NCBI RefSeq assembly: GCF_003568845.1
Contig: NZ_CP030126.1
Coordinates: 2,135,001 to 2,199,000 of the forward strand
Source of the DNA: Indioceanicola profundi
GTDB lineage: Bacteria > Pseudomonadota > Alphaproteobacteria > Azospirillales > Azospirillaceae
DNA length: 64,000 nt
Direction of reading: 5' to 3'
Position numbers and translations under genes: made by a program. Shown here piece by piece: positions 51,167-60,840 of this stretch; position 1 is the stretch's first letter; every line of letters starts with the position of its first letter. Under the pieces are notes generated by a model that was given only the letters and a program-made list of their open reading frames with translations, ran no database searches and was not told where the DNA came from.

Positions 51167-51293
51167 CCTCTCCCCTGCGGGGAGAGGATGGGGAGAGGGG
51201 GTCTTGCCGCCTTCCCGGACACCCCCGCGAAGAACCGCCTCCTCTCCCGCTTGGCATCCGCCTCGCCGCCCTCTCCCCGCTGGGGCGAGGGCT
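51167..51293. repeat. GC-rich extragenic palindromes
   Basis: CCTCTCCCC-TGC-GGGGAGAGG at about 51167-51187 and a related GCCCTCTCCCCGCTGGGGCGAGGGC at about 51269-51293. They resemble widespread intergenic CTCTCCCC palindromes and do not carry T-runs. Confidence 0.55.
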
Positions 51294-51437
51294 TGGCACC
51301 GCGCAAGGTGGCGGAGCGGCGGCCGCCCCGGTAGTGGAAGTAGCGCCACAGGCGGCTGGCGCCGTAACTCCGCTACATCCCCGCCCGGCCCCCCGCCGCA
51401 TCTCCGCGGCCGGGGCTGGGCGGAACGGGGTCATGGA

Positions 51438-53681
51438 TCAGCCTTCGATCCGGGAGAAGTCGGCGACGCTGTTCAGCGTGTCGCGGATGGTGGAGAGCAG
51501 GCGCAGACGATTGGCGCGCAGATCGGCATCATCCACATTCACCGTGACCTTGTCGAAGAAGGCATCCACCGGTGCGCGAAGGCCGGACAGCAGCCGCATG
51601 GCCCCGGTGAAATCCTCCGCCGCCAGCAGCGGCTCCAACTCCGCCGCGGCGTCGTTCAGCGCCCCGAACAGCGCCTGCTCCTCCGGCTGGCCCTGGGCCA
51701 GCAGCATCGGGTCGGCCTTCTGCTGCCCATAGCTCCGGCCGTCCTTCTTCTCCTCGATGCGCAGGATGTTGGCGGCGCGGCGATAGGCCACCAGCAGGTT
51801 CGCCCCATCCTCCGACGTCACGAACCCGGCCAGCGCCTCCACCCGCTTCAGCAGCAGCACGAGATCGTCCTGACCGCCCAACGCGAATACCGCATCGATG
51901 AGGTCATGGCGGACGCCCTGCTCCTTCAGCGCGACCTTAAGACGGTCGGCGAAGAAGTCCTGAAGATCCCTAGACACTTCAGGAATAATTTCGCTCTCCA
52001 GAACAGCTTCACCTGTTCTCGGGCCGCGTTCTTCTCGGTGTTTCGCATGGTAAGCGAAATGAAGATGGTAGGAAGGCGTCTCTTGCGCATCCAGCGCGCG
52101 CAACGCAGCAGCGAATGCCTTGCCCAACTTCACCCGCAGCCCATTCTCCACCACCAGCCGGATCACGCCCAGCGCGGCACGACGCAACGCGAACGGGTCG
52201 CGTGAACCCGTAGGCTTCTCGTCGATGCCGAAGAAGCCGACCAGCGTGTCGATCTTCTCCGCCACCGCCACGCAGATGGCGACGGGGTCGGTGGGAACGC
52301 GGTCGCTCGGCCCCTGGGGCTTGTAGTGGTCGGCGATGGCGTCGGCCACCTCGGCCGGCAGGCCCTGCGCCTTGGCGATGTAGCCGCCGAGGATGCCCTG
52401 CACCTCCGGGAACTCGCCCACCACGCCGGTGACGAGGTCGGATTTGCAGAGACGGGCGGCGGTGCGGACCTTGTCCACCGTGGCCGCGTCGAGGTTCAGC
52501 GCGCCGGCGATCTCCGCCGCCAGCCTCTCGATCCGATCCACGCGCTCCAGCACCGTGCCCAGCTTGTCGTGGAACTTGATGTCGGCCAGCTTGGCGCGCT
52601 GGTCCTCCAGCGGCGTCGCGCGGTCCAGGTCCCAGAAGAACTTGGCGTCGGAGAGGCGGGCGCGCAGCACGCGCTCATTCCCCGCCACCACCGCCTTGCC
52701 GCCGTCCACCGTGGGTCGGTTGGCGATGACGATGAAGCGCGGCGCAAGCGCGCCCTTCTTCGTTTCGAGGGCGAAATAACGCTGGTGGGTACGCATGGAG
52801 GTGGTCAGCACCTCGGCCGGCACGTCCATGAACCGGTCGTCGATGCGGCCGACATAGGCGACCGGCCATTCCACCAGCCCTGCCACCTCGTCCAGCAGGC
52901 CGGGATCGGACTTCAGCACCAGCCCCTCGCCCGCCGCCAGCCGCTCCGCCGCCTCCAGGATCAGGCGCTTGCGCTCCTCCCGGTCCAGCACGACGTTGGC
53001 GGCGAACAGCTTGGCCTTGTAGTCGTCGAAGCCGGCGACCTGGACGGCATCGGGGGCCAGGAAGCGGTGGCCGCGGGTGGTGTCGCCATAGGCGATGGCG
53101 GTGCGCGTCGGCTCCCCCGCCAGGCAGACATTGCCGTCGGACTGTTCGGGCGCCGGCTCCTGCACGCCCAGCGTCAGGCTGCCGGGCACCACCTGCCCGT
53201 CGAACAGGGCCAGGATGCCGTGCAGCGGGCGCACCCAGTTCAGACTGTTCGCACCCCAGCGCATGGATTTCGGCCAGGGCAGCTCCCGCATCGCAGAGTC
53301 GATCAGGGCGGGAAGGACGGTGATCGTCTCCTGCCCCTTCTTCTCGATCACGGCGAAATAGAACTCGCCCTTGCCGGTGTCGCGCACCTCCGCCTGCCCG
53401 ATGTCGGTCAGGCCGGCGCCGCGCAGGAAGCCCTGGAGCGCCTGTTCGGGCGAGCCGACGCGGGGCCCCTTCTTCTCCTCCCGCACATCCGCCTGCCGGG
53501 TGGGCAGGCCGCGCACGACGAGGGCGAGGCGGCGCGGAGTGCTGTGCGCCTCCGCCCCCTCGAAGACCAGACCGGCGGCGGCGAGCTTGTCGGTGACCAG
53601 CTTGCGGAAATCCTCCGCCGCACGCGCCTGCATGCGGGCCGGGATCTCTTCCATGAAGAGTTCGATCAGAAGTTCGGCCAT
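51438..53681 (-). CDS. glyS: Glycyl-tRNA synthetase beta subunit (with in-frame insertion)
   Basis: A 747-aa beta subunit of the two-chain (bacterial) glycyl-tRNA synthetase. [18 protein letters not shown] is the typical start, and [33 protein letters not shown] and [21 protein letters not shown] are family segments. It is about 45-50 residues longer than expected: residues about 531-576 are encoded by DNA near 50% GC that holds inverted repeats (51988-52060) and codons rare here. The reading frame is intact. It pairs with glyQ, with a 2-nt gap (53682-53683). Confidence 0.93.
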   Translation of the reverse strand: MAELLIELFMEEIPARMQARAAEDFRKLVTDKLAAAGLVFEGAEAHSTPRRLALVVRGLPTRQADVREEKKGPRVGSPEQALQGFLRGAGLTDIGQAEVRDTGKGEFYFAVIEKKGQETITVLPALIDSAMRELPWPKSMRWGANSLNWVRPLHGILALFDGQVVPGSLTLGVQEPAPEQSDGNVCLAGEPTRTAIAYGDTTRGHRFLAPDAVQVAGFDDYKAKLFAANVVLDREERKRLILEAAERLAAGEGLVLKSDPGLLDEVAGLVEWPVAYVGRIDDRFMDVPAEVLTTSMRTHQRYFALETKKGALAPRFIVIANRPTVDGGKAVVAGNERVLRARLSDAKFFWDLDRATPLEDQRAKLADIKFHDKLGTVLERVDRIERLAAEIAGALNLDAATVDKVRTAARLCKSDLVTGVVGEFPEVQGILGGYIAKAQGLPAEVADAIADHYKPQGPSDRVPTDPVAICVAVAEKIDTLVGFFGIDEKPTGSRDPFALRRAALGVIRLVVENGLRVKLGKAFAAALRALDAQETPSYHLHFAYHAKHREERGPRTGEAVLESEIIPEVSRDLQDFFADRLKVALKEQGVRHDLIDAVFALGGQDDLVLLLKRVEALAGFVTSEDGANLLVAYRRAANILRIEEKKDGRSYGQQKADPMLLAQGQPEEQALFGALNDAAAELEPLLAAEDFTGAMRLLSGLRAPVDAFFDKVTVNVDDADLRANRLRLLSTIRDTLNSVADFSRIEG
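51955..52090. repeat. Low-GC palindromic element inserted in glyS
   Basis: About 135 nt at roughly 50% GC inside a gene near two-thirds GC. It contains a 7-bp hairpin (52000-52019, AGAACAG/CTGTTCT) inside an 8-bp inverted pair (51988-51995 with 52053-52060, ATTTCGCT/AGCGAAAT). It is in frame and stop-free in glyS. Exact borders are uncertain. Confidence 0.5.
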
Positions 53682-53683
53682 GG

Positions 53684-54592
53684 TCAGGCGGCCCCCACCG
53701 GCCGGTAGATTTCTTTGCGGTACCTGTCGGCCAGCCATACGTCGCAGCAGGCCTTGGCCAGTTCGCGGACGCGCAGGATATAGCTCTGCCGCTCCACCAC
53801 GGAGATCACGCCGCGGGCGTCCAGCAGGTTGAAGCGGTGGCTGGCCTTGATGCACTGATCATAGGCCGGCAGGGCGAGCCCCGCCGCCAGCAGCGCCTTG
53901 CACTCCTTCTCCGCATCCTGGAAGTGGCGGAACAGCATGTCGGTGTCGGCATGCTCGAAGTTGTGGGCGCTGAATTCCTGTTCGGCGCGGTGGAACACCT
54001 CGCCATAGGTGACGCCGCGGCCGTTGTAATCCAGGTCGTAGACGTTCTCGACGCCCTGGATATACATGGCCAGCCGCTCCAGCCCGTAGGTCAGCTCGGC
54101 CGCCACGGGATTGCACTCGATGCCGCCGACCTGCTGGAAATAGGTGAACTGCGTCACCTCCATCCCGTCGCACCAGACCTCCCAGCCCAGGCCCCAGGCG
54201 CCCAGGGTCGGGCTTTCCCAGTCATCCTCGACGAAGCGGATGTCGTGCAGGGCGGGATCAATGCCCAGCGCCACCAGCGACTTCAGGTACAGTTCCTGGA
54301 TGTCCGCCGGCGATGGCTTCATGATCACCTGGAACTGATAATAATGCTGAAGCCGGTTCGGGTTCTCGCCATAGCGGCCATCCTTGGGACGGCGCGAGGG
54401 CTGGACATAGGCGGCGTTCCAGGCGTCCGGACCCAACGCCCGCAGGGTGGTCGCCGGGTGGAACGTACCCGCGCCCACCTCCATGTCGTAGGGCTGCAGG
54501 ATGGTGCAGCCCTGTTCGGACCAGAATTGCTGGAGGGTGAGGATCACACCCTGAAAGCTGAGGGGCTTCCTGCCCGTGTCGCCGGCCGCCAT
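53684..54592 (-). CDS. glyQ: Glycyl-tRNA synthetase alpha subunit
   Basis: A 302-aa catalytic class II subunit. Segments: [60 protein letters not shown] (motif 2 region) and [14 protein letters not shown]. It is upstream of glyS with 2 nt between them. Together they form the alpha2beta2 enzyme. Confidence 0.98.
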   Translation of the reverse strand: MAAGDTGRKPLSFQGVILTLQQFWSEQGCTILQPYDMEVGAGTFHPATTLRALGPDAWNAAYVQPSRRPKDGRYGENPNRLQHYYQFQVIMKPSPADIQELYLKSLVALGIDPALHDIRFVEDDWESPTLGAWGLGWEVWCDGMEVTQFTYFQQVGGIECNPVAAELTYGLERLAMYIQGVENVYDLDYNGRGVTYGEVFHRAEQEFSAHNFEHADTDMLFRHFQDAEKECKALLAAGLALPAYDQCIKASHRFNLLDARGVISVVERQSYILRVRELAKACCDVWLADRYRKEIYRPVGAA

Positions 54593-54681
54593 TTGCGCTG
54601 GAACTTCGTGGTTTTATTGCGGTGCGGCACCTTAAAGGCCGGCCCTTGGGGAATCAAGGCGCGGTATGGGGGCCCCTGGTC

Positions 54682-55149
54682 TCAGGTGGGTAGCGCCGTG
54701 CGCTTGGCGACGGTGCGCAGGGTGAAGCTGGAGCGGACGCGGGCGACGCCGGGCAGCCGGGTCAGCACCTGTGTGTGCAGCCGTTCGTAATCCGCCCCGT
54801 CGGCCACCACGACGCGCAGCAGATAGTCAGCGTCGCCGGCCATCAGATAGCAGTCCATCACCTCCGGGCATTCCCGCACCTTGGCCTCGAACAGGGCGAG
54901 GTCCTGCTCCTGCTGGCGGTCCAGGGTGATGGAGACGAAGACTGAGGTGCCGAGGCCCATGGCGCAGGGATTCAGCAGGGCCACATAGCCCTCCACCACC
55001 CCCTCATCCTCCAGCCGTTTCAGCCGCCGATGGCAGGCGGAGGCGGACAGGCCTACCCGCTCCGCAAGGTCGGCCACGCTGACCCGCCCATCCGCCTGGA
55101 TCGCCAGCAGAATCCTACGATCCACGGCGTCGAAGTCCATCGCCCGCAT
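54682..55149 (-). CDS. Lrp/AsnC family transcriptional regulator (likely regulator of ald)
   Basis: A 155-aa regulator. N-terminal HTH (VDRRILLAIQADGRVSVADL, then SASACHRRLKRLEDEGVV) and C-terminal RAM/ligand domain (DCYLMAGDADYLLRVVVAD). The start is uncertain (ATG 55149, 55140 or 55179). It is divergent from ald, the classic AldR/BkdR arrangement, and so probably senses an amino acid such as alanine and controls ald. Confidence 0.92.
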   Translation of the reverse strand: MRAMDFDAVDRRILLAIQADGRVSVADLAERVGLSASACHRRLKRLEDEGVVEGYVALLNPCAMGLGTSVFVSITLDRQQEQDLALFEAKVRECPEVMDCYLMAGDADYLLRVVVADGADYERLHTQVLTRLPGVARVRSSFTLRTVAKRTALPT

Positions 55150-55276
55150 TTTCCGCCGCCGATCCTGATTTCCACGCACGATTCATCGAAAGTGGGCCAT
55201 GGCGGCAGGCCCCTTTGCAAGGACATTCTCCGCCCCTTCGGAGTAAGCTCGGCACATAAAATCAACGGAGGCTTCC

Positions 55277-56386
55277 ATGCTCGTCGGCGTGCCGAAGGAG
55301 ATCAAGAATCACGAGTACCGGGTGGGTCTGATCCCGGGCAATGTGCGTCAGCTCACCGTCCATGGTCATCAGGTCATCGTCCAGAAGGACGCCGGTACGG
55401 CCATCGGCCTGACGGACGACCAGTATGTCGCCGCCGGCGCCACCATCGTGGACTCGGCCGAGGAGATTTTCGCCCGCGCCGACATGATCGTGAAGGTGAA
55501 GGAGCCGCAGCCGAACGAGTGCCGCATGCTCCGGCCCGGCCAGGTCCTGTTCACCTACCTGCATCTGGCCCCTGATCCGGACCAGACCAAGCTGCTTCAG
55601 GACTCCGGCGCCATCTGCATCGCCTATGAGACGGTGACCGACCGCAATGGCGGCCTGCCCCTGCTGGCCCCGATGAGCGAGGTCGCCGGCCGCATGTCCA
55701 TCCAGGCCGGCGCACATTGCCTGGAGAAGAGCTATGGCGGCATCGGCATCCTGCTGGGCGGCGTGCCCGGCACCCCGCCGGCCAAGGTGGTGGTGATCGG
55801 CGGCGGCGTCGTCGGCACCAATGCCGCCCGCATGGCCATCGGGCTGGAAGCGCATGTCACCGTGCTGGACAAGTCGCTGGACCGGCTGCGCGCCCTGGAC
55901 CTGCAGTTCGGCCGCCGCCTGAACACCGTCTATTCCAATGTGGAGACGGTGGAGCAGCATGTGCTGGAGGCCGATCTGGTCATCGGCGCCGTGCTGGTTC
56001 CGGGTGCGGAAGCCCCGAAGGTCGTCACCCGTGAGCTGGTCGGCCGGATGAAGCCGGGCTCCGTCCTGGTGGACGTGGCCATCGACCAGGGCGGCTGCTT
56101 CGAGACCTCGAAGCCCACCACCCATGCCGACCCGACCTATGTGGTGGATGGCGTCATCCACTACTGCGTCGCCAACATGCCGGGTGCGGTGGCCCGCACC
56201 AGCACCTTCGCCCTGAACAACGCCACGGCACCCTTCGTGCTGGCGCTGGCGGACAAGGGCTGGAGCCAAGCGCTGGCCGACGACGTGCATCTCCGCAACG
56301 GGCTGAACGTCTTCAAGGGCAAGCTGACCCACCCCGGCATCGCCCATCTGGGCCAGGTCGTGGCGCCGGAGACGGTGCTGGGCTGA
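55277..56386 (+). CDS. ald: Alanine dehydrogenase
   Basis: A 369-aa NAD-dependent enzyme that interconverts L-alanine with pyruvate and ammonia. [37 protein letters not shown] (Lys75 region), the pyruvate-site His97 equivalent in YLHLAPD, and the Rossmann [20 protein letters not shown] are all intact. AGGAGG-type ribosome site (GGAGG at 55268-55272). It is divergent from the Lrp-family regulator with a 127-nt shared promoter region. Confidence 0.97.
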   Translation: MLVGVPKEIKNHEYRVGLIPGNVRQLTVHGHQVIVQKDAGTAIGLTDDQYVAAGATIVDSAEEIFARADMIVKVKEPQPNECRMLRPGQVLFTYLHLAPDPDQTKLLQDSGAICIAYETVTDRNGGLPLLAPMSEVAGRMSIQAGAHCLEKSYGGIGILLGGVPGTPPAKVVVIGGGVVGTNAARMAIGLEAHVTVLDKSLDRLRALDLQFGRRLNTVYSNVETVEQHVLEADLVIGAVLVPGAEAPKVVTRELVGRMKPGSVLVDVAIDQGGCFETSKPTTHADPTYVVDGVIHYCVANMPGAVARTSTFALNNATAPFVLALADKGWSQALADDVHLRNGLNVFKGKLTHPGIAHLGQVVAPETVLG

Positions 56387-56412
56387 TCCCGGCCGGATTG
56401 TTTCAGGAGGAG

Positions 56413-56447
56413 AGCCGCGCCGGGCAGCCGGGGCGGCTTTTCTTTTT
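56413..56447 (+). terminator. ald terminator
   Basis: AGCCGC (56413-56418) pairs with GCGGCT (56433-56438) with additional inner CCGG pairing, followed by TTTCTTTTTT. Confidence 0.85.
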
Positions 56448-56531
56448 TGTCCGGACGTTACGAGCCGCACATCTGCCGGAACCGTAGCACCTCCCCCCTG
56501 TTGCCACACCCGCTCGCGGGGAGGAGAAGAG

Positions 56532-57860
56532 ATGCGGTACGGCGATGTGGGGAAGAACCCGGAGATCACCCGGCTGATCGGGGCCGCGGCCGAACCGCTG
56601 CCGCCCATCGGGGATGACGGGTTCGGCGGGATGTTCGACCGGCTGGCGGAGGCGCGGATCGTGCTGATGGGGGAAGCCACCCACGGCACCTCCGAATTCT
56701 ACCGCGCCCGCGCCGCGATCACCCGGAGGCTGGTGGAGCATCACGGCTTCAACATCGTGGCGGTGGAGGCCGACTGGCCGGACGCCGCCCGGATCGACCG
56801 CCACATACGCGGCCGCCCCATCCCGACCGGCGACGGGGAGCCGCCCTTCCAGCGCTTTCCAACCTGGATGTGGCGGAACCGGGAGGTGGAGGCGTTCGTC
56901 GCTTGGCTGCGCGAACATAATGAGCGGGTCAACGATCCCGACCGGAAAGTGGGGTTCTACGGGCTGGACCTCTACAGCCTGGGCGGCTCAATCCGTGCCG
57001 TGCTGGACTATCTGGACCGTGTGGACCCGGAGGCGGCGGCGGAGGCGCGGCGGCGTTACGGCTGCCTGACGCCTTTCCAGGAGGAGCCGCAGGGGTACGG
57101 CGCCGCCGCCCTCTCCTTCGGCACGCCCTTCTGTGAGAAGGAGGTGCTGAAGGTTCTGCAGGAGCTGATGTCCCGCCGCATGGAATATCTGCGCGCCGAC
57201 GGGGAGGAGTTCCTGGATGCCGAGGCCAATGCCCGGCTGGTGGCCGATGCCGAGCGCTATTACCGGGCCATGTACCGCTCCGGCTATGAAAGCTGGAACC
57301 TGCGCGACACCCATATGGTGGACACGCTGGAGGCGGTGCTGCGCGCCCGCGGGCCGGATGCCAAGGCCGTGGTCTGGGCCCACAACTCCCATTGCGGCGA
57401 TGCCACCGCCACCGAGATGGGCGACATGGGCGAGGTGAATGTGGGCAGCCTGTGCCGCGACCGCTTCGACGATGCGGTGCGCATCATCGGCTTCGGCACC
57501 GACCGCGGCATCGTGGCCGCGGCGGACGACTGGGACGAGCCGGTGCAGTTCAAGCGGATCGTCCCCGCCCGCTCCGACAGCTACGAGGCGTTGTGCCGCG
57601 ATACCGGCATCCCCAGCTTCCTGCTGGATCTGGAGAAGAAGGACAATTCGGAAGTCATCGACGCGCTGATGGAGCGGCGGCTGGAACGGGCCATCGGCGT
57701 GATCTACCGGCCGGAGACGGAGCGGACCAGCCATTATTTCGGCGCCGAGCTGCCGAGCCAGTTCGACCATTACCTCTGGTTCGCCGAAACAAAGGCCGTG
57801 ACGCCCCTGGGCGAGGAGCCGGACCACGGCCCCTCGGAAACCTGGCCGTTCGGGGTTTGA
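56532..57860 (+). CDS. Erythromycin esterase family protein
   Basis: A 442-aa protein of the erythromycin esterase (EreA-like) superfamily. Conserved catalytic segments are VLMGEATHGTSEFYRARAAI (His near 51), VAVEADWPDA, and VVWAHNSHCGDA (His near 285). Most chromosomal members of this family are not macrolide-resistance enzymes, and their substrates are unknown, so resistance should not be assumed. It stands alone after ald, with a palindromic repeat following. Confidence 0.85.
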   Translation: MRYGDVGKNPEITRLIGAAAEPLPPIGDDGFGGMFDRLAEARIVLMGEATHGTSEFYRARAAITRRLVEHHGFNIVAVEADWPDAARIDRHIRGRPIPTGDGEPPFQRFPTWMWRNREVEAFVAWLREHNERVNDPDRKVGFYGLDLYSLGGSIRAVLDYLDRVDPEAAAEARRRYGCLTPFQEEPQGYGAAALSFGTPFCEKEVLKVLQELMSRRMEYLRADGEEFLDAEANARLVADAERYYRAMYRSGYESWNLRDTHMVDTLEAVLRARGPDAKAVVWAHNSHCGDATATEMGDMGEVNVGSLCRDRFDDAVRIIGFGTDRGIVAAADDWDEPVQFKRIVPARSDSYEALCRDTGIPSFLLDLEKKDNSEVIDALMERRLERAIGVIYRPETERTSHYFGAELPSQFDHYLWFAETKAVTPLGEEPDHGPSETWPFGV

Positions 57861-57868
57861 GGAAGTCC

Positions 57869-57960
57869 GTAGGTCGGATCGAGCCCATGGCGATGATCCG
57901 ACACGGTGGCGAAGACCAATGACGGTGTGTCGGATCGGCGCTCCGCTTGATCCGACCTAC
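57869..57960. repeat. Nested palindromic element, TCGGATC-rich
   Basis: The outer 12-bp arms GTAGGTCGGATC (57869-57880) and GATCCGACCTAC (57949-57960) are perfect. Inside, GATCCGACAC (57894-57903) and GTGTCGGATC (57927-57936) form a second perfect 10-bp inverted pair. It lies immediately after the esterase stop and abuts the 3' end of the NTP-transferase gene. Confidence 0.8.
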
Positions 57961-58739
57961 GAAGCCGCCGCCGCCAGCCGCTCCGCCAGTTCCAGATCGG
58001 CGGGCTTGTCCACATCCACGGCGGCCATGCCGAAGGGCATTTCCACCACCGCCCCCTTGGCCCCGCTGATCTCCCCCAGCCGTTTCAGCGCGTCCGGCAG
58101 AGTGAGCGCGCCCATGGCGAATCTGGCGACCGCCACCGGCCCCAGCATGGCGACCAGCTTCAGAGGGTTCTTGCGGTCCTGCTCCACCTTCTGCCAGGTC
58201 CGCACCACGTCCAGCGCCGCCGGCGTGCGGAAGGCGAAGAGGTTGCAGCCGGAGAAGCTGCCATCGGCGAATCGCAGATAGGTGCGCTGGGTGCCGGGCA
58301 CGTCCCGCTCGATCACCTCTTTCCGGGCAAGGCCGGCGGCGACATCGGCCTCTTCCGGCACATGGGTCCAGAAATGCGTGACCCATTCCGGACGCAGCAG
58401 GGCGTGGTCGGCGGTCGTGACCAGCAGCGGCGTGCCTGCCTGCTCCAGTGCCGCGGCGACGGAGCGGGCCGGGCTGCCGGCGGCGGGCAGCACGCGCAGA
58501 CGGCCGGAGGCTGCGAGCGGGCCCAACTCCGCATCTCCCTCCACCAGCTCCGGCCGCTCGATGGAGACCAGCAACGTGCCCGCCACCGGGCAGGCCAGCA
58601 GGGCGCGGACCACGCGGCAGATCATGGGCACGCCGCCCACAGGGATAAAGGCCTTGTGGCTGACGCCGGCAGCCACCGCCATGGGATCGTCCGGCCCGCG
58701 GGAACCGGCCAGGATCAAGGTGGAAACGGGCACGGTCAC
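57957..58739 (-). CDS. MobA-like NTP transferase
   Basis: A 260-aa protein of the NTP_transf_3 type. The N-terminal nucleotide-binding region is VSTLILAGSRGPDDPMAVAAG (modified GxxGSGR-like), then KAFIPVGGVPMICRVVRAL (catalytic Lys) and LVTTADHALLRPEW (Asp). It is the last of a three-gene operon, overlapping the GNAT-like stop by 4 nt. Such proteins transfer a nucleotide to a phosphorylated sugar or lipid headgroup precursor. Confidence 0.8.
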   Translation of the reverse strand: MTVPVSTLILAGSRGPDDPMAVAAGVSHKAFIPVGGVPMICRVVRALLACPVAGTLLVSIERPELVEGDAELGPLAASGRLRVLPAAGSPARSVAAALEQAGTPLLVTTADHALLRPEWVTHFWTHVPEEADVAAGLARKEVIERDVPGTQRTYLRFADGSFSGCNLFAFRTPAALDVVRTWQKVEQDRKNPLKLVAMLGPVAVARFAMGALTLPDALKRLGEISGAKGAVVEMPFGMAAVDVDKPADLELAERLAAAAS

Positions 58740-59902
58740 AGCGTCTTACCGTAGATGCGGTAGGTCTTGTAAGGGCTGGCGATAATGGATTCGGCGATGC
58801 GCCGCATGGGGACATTGTCCTCCAGCACCCAGGACAGCTCGAAGAACTCCATGCCGCGCTTCAGGCATTCCCTGCGGCAGGCGTCGATCAGCAGCCAGGA
58901 CAGCATGCCGCCGGACAGGCCCTTGGCATGTTTGCGCTTGACGCCCATCAGCGGCACGCGCCCGGTCTTCAGCCCCTTGACCTTCAGCCGCCAGACCAGC
59001 TTGGCCCAGCCGAAGGGCAGCAGGCTGCCGTTCAGATCGCGGATGGCCTCGTTCAGGTTGGGCAGCGTCACCATGAAGGCCGCAGGCTCCCCGTCGATCT
59101 CCACGAACCAGACAAGGTTCCTGTCGATCAGCGGGCGGATGGAGGCAGCGAGATGGTCGGTATCCGCCTCCGTCAGCGGCACGAAGCCCCAATTGCCGGC
59201 CCATGCATCGTTGAAGATGCCGGTCAGCGCCGCGATCTCCTGCTTGTAGCGGGACATGTCCAGCCGGCGCAGCACCGTGCCCGGCGGCAGCGGCTTCTCC
59301 AGCCGCTTGCGCACGGCGGGCGGAAAATCATGCCGGATATCGTAATGATAGGCCAATACGTCCTTGGCCTTGGCGTAACCCAGCTCCTCCACCCGCCGCA
59401 TCGCATAGGGCGGGTCGTGGGGCATCATCAGCATGGGCGGGGTGTCGAACCCGTCAACCAGCAGCCCGGTCTCCTCATTGATGGAGAGGTTGAAGGGACC
59501 CAGGATCCGGGTGCGGCCGCGGGCGCGCAGCCAGTCCTCCGCCGCCGCGAACAGGGTGCGGAAGATTTCCGGATCGTCTTCGGCACAGATCATGCCGAAA
59601 TAGCCGATGCCTTCGGCCGTCAGCGGGGACAGGCGGTCGATCTGGGCGCTGATCCGGCCGACATCGCGCCCGTCGCGCACGGCCAGGAAGAGCTGCGCCT
59701 CGGCATGGGCGAACAGCGGGTTCTTCTTCGGCGACAAGGCTTCGCGCCGCTCCATCATCAAAGGCGGCACCCAGTTCGGGTCGCCCGCATTGACGTGGAA
59801 GGGGACGCGGATGAACCGGTCCAGCATGGCCTTGTCGGACAGGGAAACGGGGACGATCCGCACCGTCCCCGTCACTGTACCCGCCTGTTCGGCAGCGCTC
59901 AC
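58736..59902 (-). CDS. GNAT-like acyltransferase (possible ceramide-synthase-type protein)
   Basis: A 388-aa soluble protein with two GNAT-like halves. Segments: RIVPVSLSDKAMLDRFIRVP, ERREALSPKKNPLFAHAEAQ, GPFNLSINEETGLLVDGFD, and the C-terminal FELSWVLEDNVPMRRIAES. This family is often misannotated as dATP pyrophosphohydrolase. Operon context (fatty acid hydroxylase upstream, NTP transferase downstream) and my memory of Caulobacter sphingolipid genes suggest N-acylation in lipid synthesis; this is inference. Confidence 0.75.
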   Translation of the reverse strand: MSAAEQAGTVTGTVRIVPVSLSDKAMLDRFIRVPFHVNAGDPNWVPPLMMERREALSPKKNPLFAHAEAQLFLAVRDGRDVGRISAQIDRLSPLTAEGIGYFGMICAEDDPEIFRTLFAAAEDWLRARGRTRILGPFNLSINEETGLLVDGFDTPPMLMMPHDPPYAMRRVEELGYAKAKDVLAYHYDIRHDFPPAVRKRLEKPLPPGTVLRRLDMSRYKQEIAALTGIFNDAWAGNWGFVPLTEADTDHLAASIRPLIDRNLVWFVEIDGEPAAFMVTLPNLNEAIRDLNGSLLPFGWAKLVWRLKVKGLKTGRVPLMGVKRKHAKGLSGGMLSWLLIDACRRECLKRGMEFFELSWVLEDNVPMRRIAESIIASPYKTYRIYGKTL

Positions 59903-60693
59903 GATGCGGCCTTCATCTCCGGTTGGTCCTTGTCCGCCGGCCGCCGCTCCGTCGCCCGGGGCGGACGGTCGCGGGGCGGGGAGCCGGTCAGCTTCATGAC
60001 CCAGGGATACCGCTCCGCCTCCTTCACGTCATAGCCCAGATTGAAGACGTGCGGGCTGCGCGGCCGCTCCTTCGCGCTGTTGTAATAGGTTCCGAAGACC
60101 ATGTCCGGCAGGTAGGAGACGATGCCGTAATTGCCGTCCTCGTTATGGAAGTGGTGCTGCAGGTGCAACTGCTTGATCCGCGCCACCCAGGCCCAGCGGG
60201 GCTTGTAGTTCAGGTGCTGGATGCAGTGGAAGAACTCGTACACGCAGGTGCAGACCAGACCGGAGGACAGGGCCGCCGCGGAACCGGCCGGCCCGCCGAT
60301 CAGCCATCCTACCGGCACCGTCACCGCCGCGATGGTGGGCAGCGTGTTGGCCAGGCTGCCGAACAGCACGTCCAGCTTGTGCGGGTCCTGGTGGTGGTCG
60401 AAATGGATGCGCTTCCACAGGGAGGCCGTCCACGGCATCTTGTAGAGCCAGCGCCCGTGCAGGATCCAACGGTGGATGCAGTACCAGGCCAGCGGATAGA
60501 GCAGCGCCGCCACGGCGACGGCCGCCAGCGGCGCCAGCCAGCTTTCCGCCCAGACAACCGCCAGCACGCCGCTTACCACCGCCAGCGCCGAATAAACCTG
60601 AATTGCCGGATAGGTCCAGTAGGCGACCGCCAGTTCCTTCAGGGTCATCTTGCCCAGGTCATAGCTGCGGCCGCGCCACGCGTCGCCCCACAT
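59899..60693 (-). CDS. Fatty acid hydroxylase / sterol desaturase family protein
   Basis: A 264-aa integral membrane di-iron enzyme. The His-box motifs are HRWILHG, HFDHHQDPH, HCIQHLNY and HLQHHFHNEDGNYG. Membrane helices lie at about 30-50, 55-70 and 125-145. The C-terminal 30 residues are basic and disordered. It is first of the three-gene operon and overlaps the GNAT-like start by 4 nt. It probably hydroxylates an acyl or ceramide-like chain. Confidence 0.88.
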   Translation of the reverse strand: MWGDAWRGRSYDLGKMTLKELAVAYWTYPAIQVYSALAVVSGVLAVVWAESWLAPLAAVAVAALLYPLAWYCIHRWILHGRWLYKMPWTASLWKRIHFDHHQDPHKLDVLFGSLANTLPTIAAVTVPVGWLIGGPAGSAAALSSGLVCTCVYEFFHCIQHLNYKPRWAWVARIKQLHLQHHFHNEDGNYGIVSYLPDMVFGTYYNSAKERPRSPHVFNLGYDVKEAERYPWVMKLTGSPPRDRPPRATERRPADKDQPEMKAAS

Positions 60694-60840
60694 GCCCGAA
60701 CTCCTTTACTTCACCATGGGCGCCCTTCAGGCGCCGATTGCACATTTCCGTAGCGGGAAACTAGGAGCAACCCGACTGTTCATCAAGCGAGCGGGAGCCG
60801 CAGGCCAGCCATACTGTCAAGGTGTGGCAGCGCCGCCGCG

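Larger units (their letters stand above)
50887..51437. other. 550-nt region between ppdK and glyS, no gene seen
   Basis: Contains a hairpin with T-run (50960-50980, minus), which may terminate glyQS or regulate ppdK, and several GC-rich extragenic palindromes (about 51167-51187 and 51269-51293, CTCTCCCC/GGGGAGAG type). The ppdK promoter must lie here. I see no convincing coding frame. Confidence 0.5.

Noticed and set aside
56532-57860. Macrolide resistance gene
   Set aside because: It belongs to the erythromycin esterase superfamily, but family membership does not show resistance and the context is chromosomal housekeeping.
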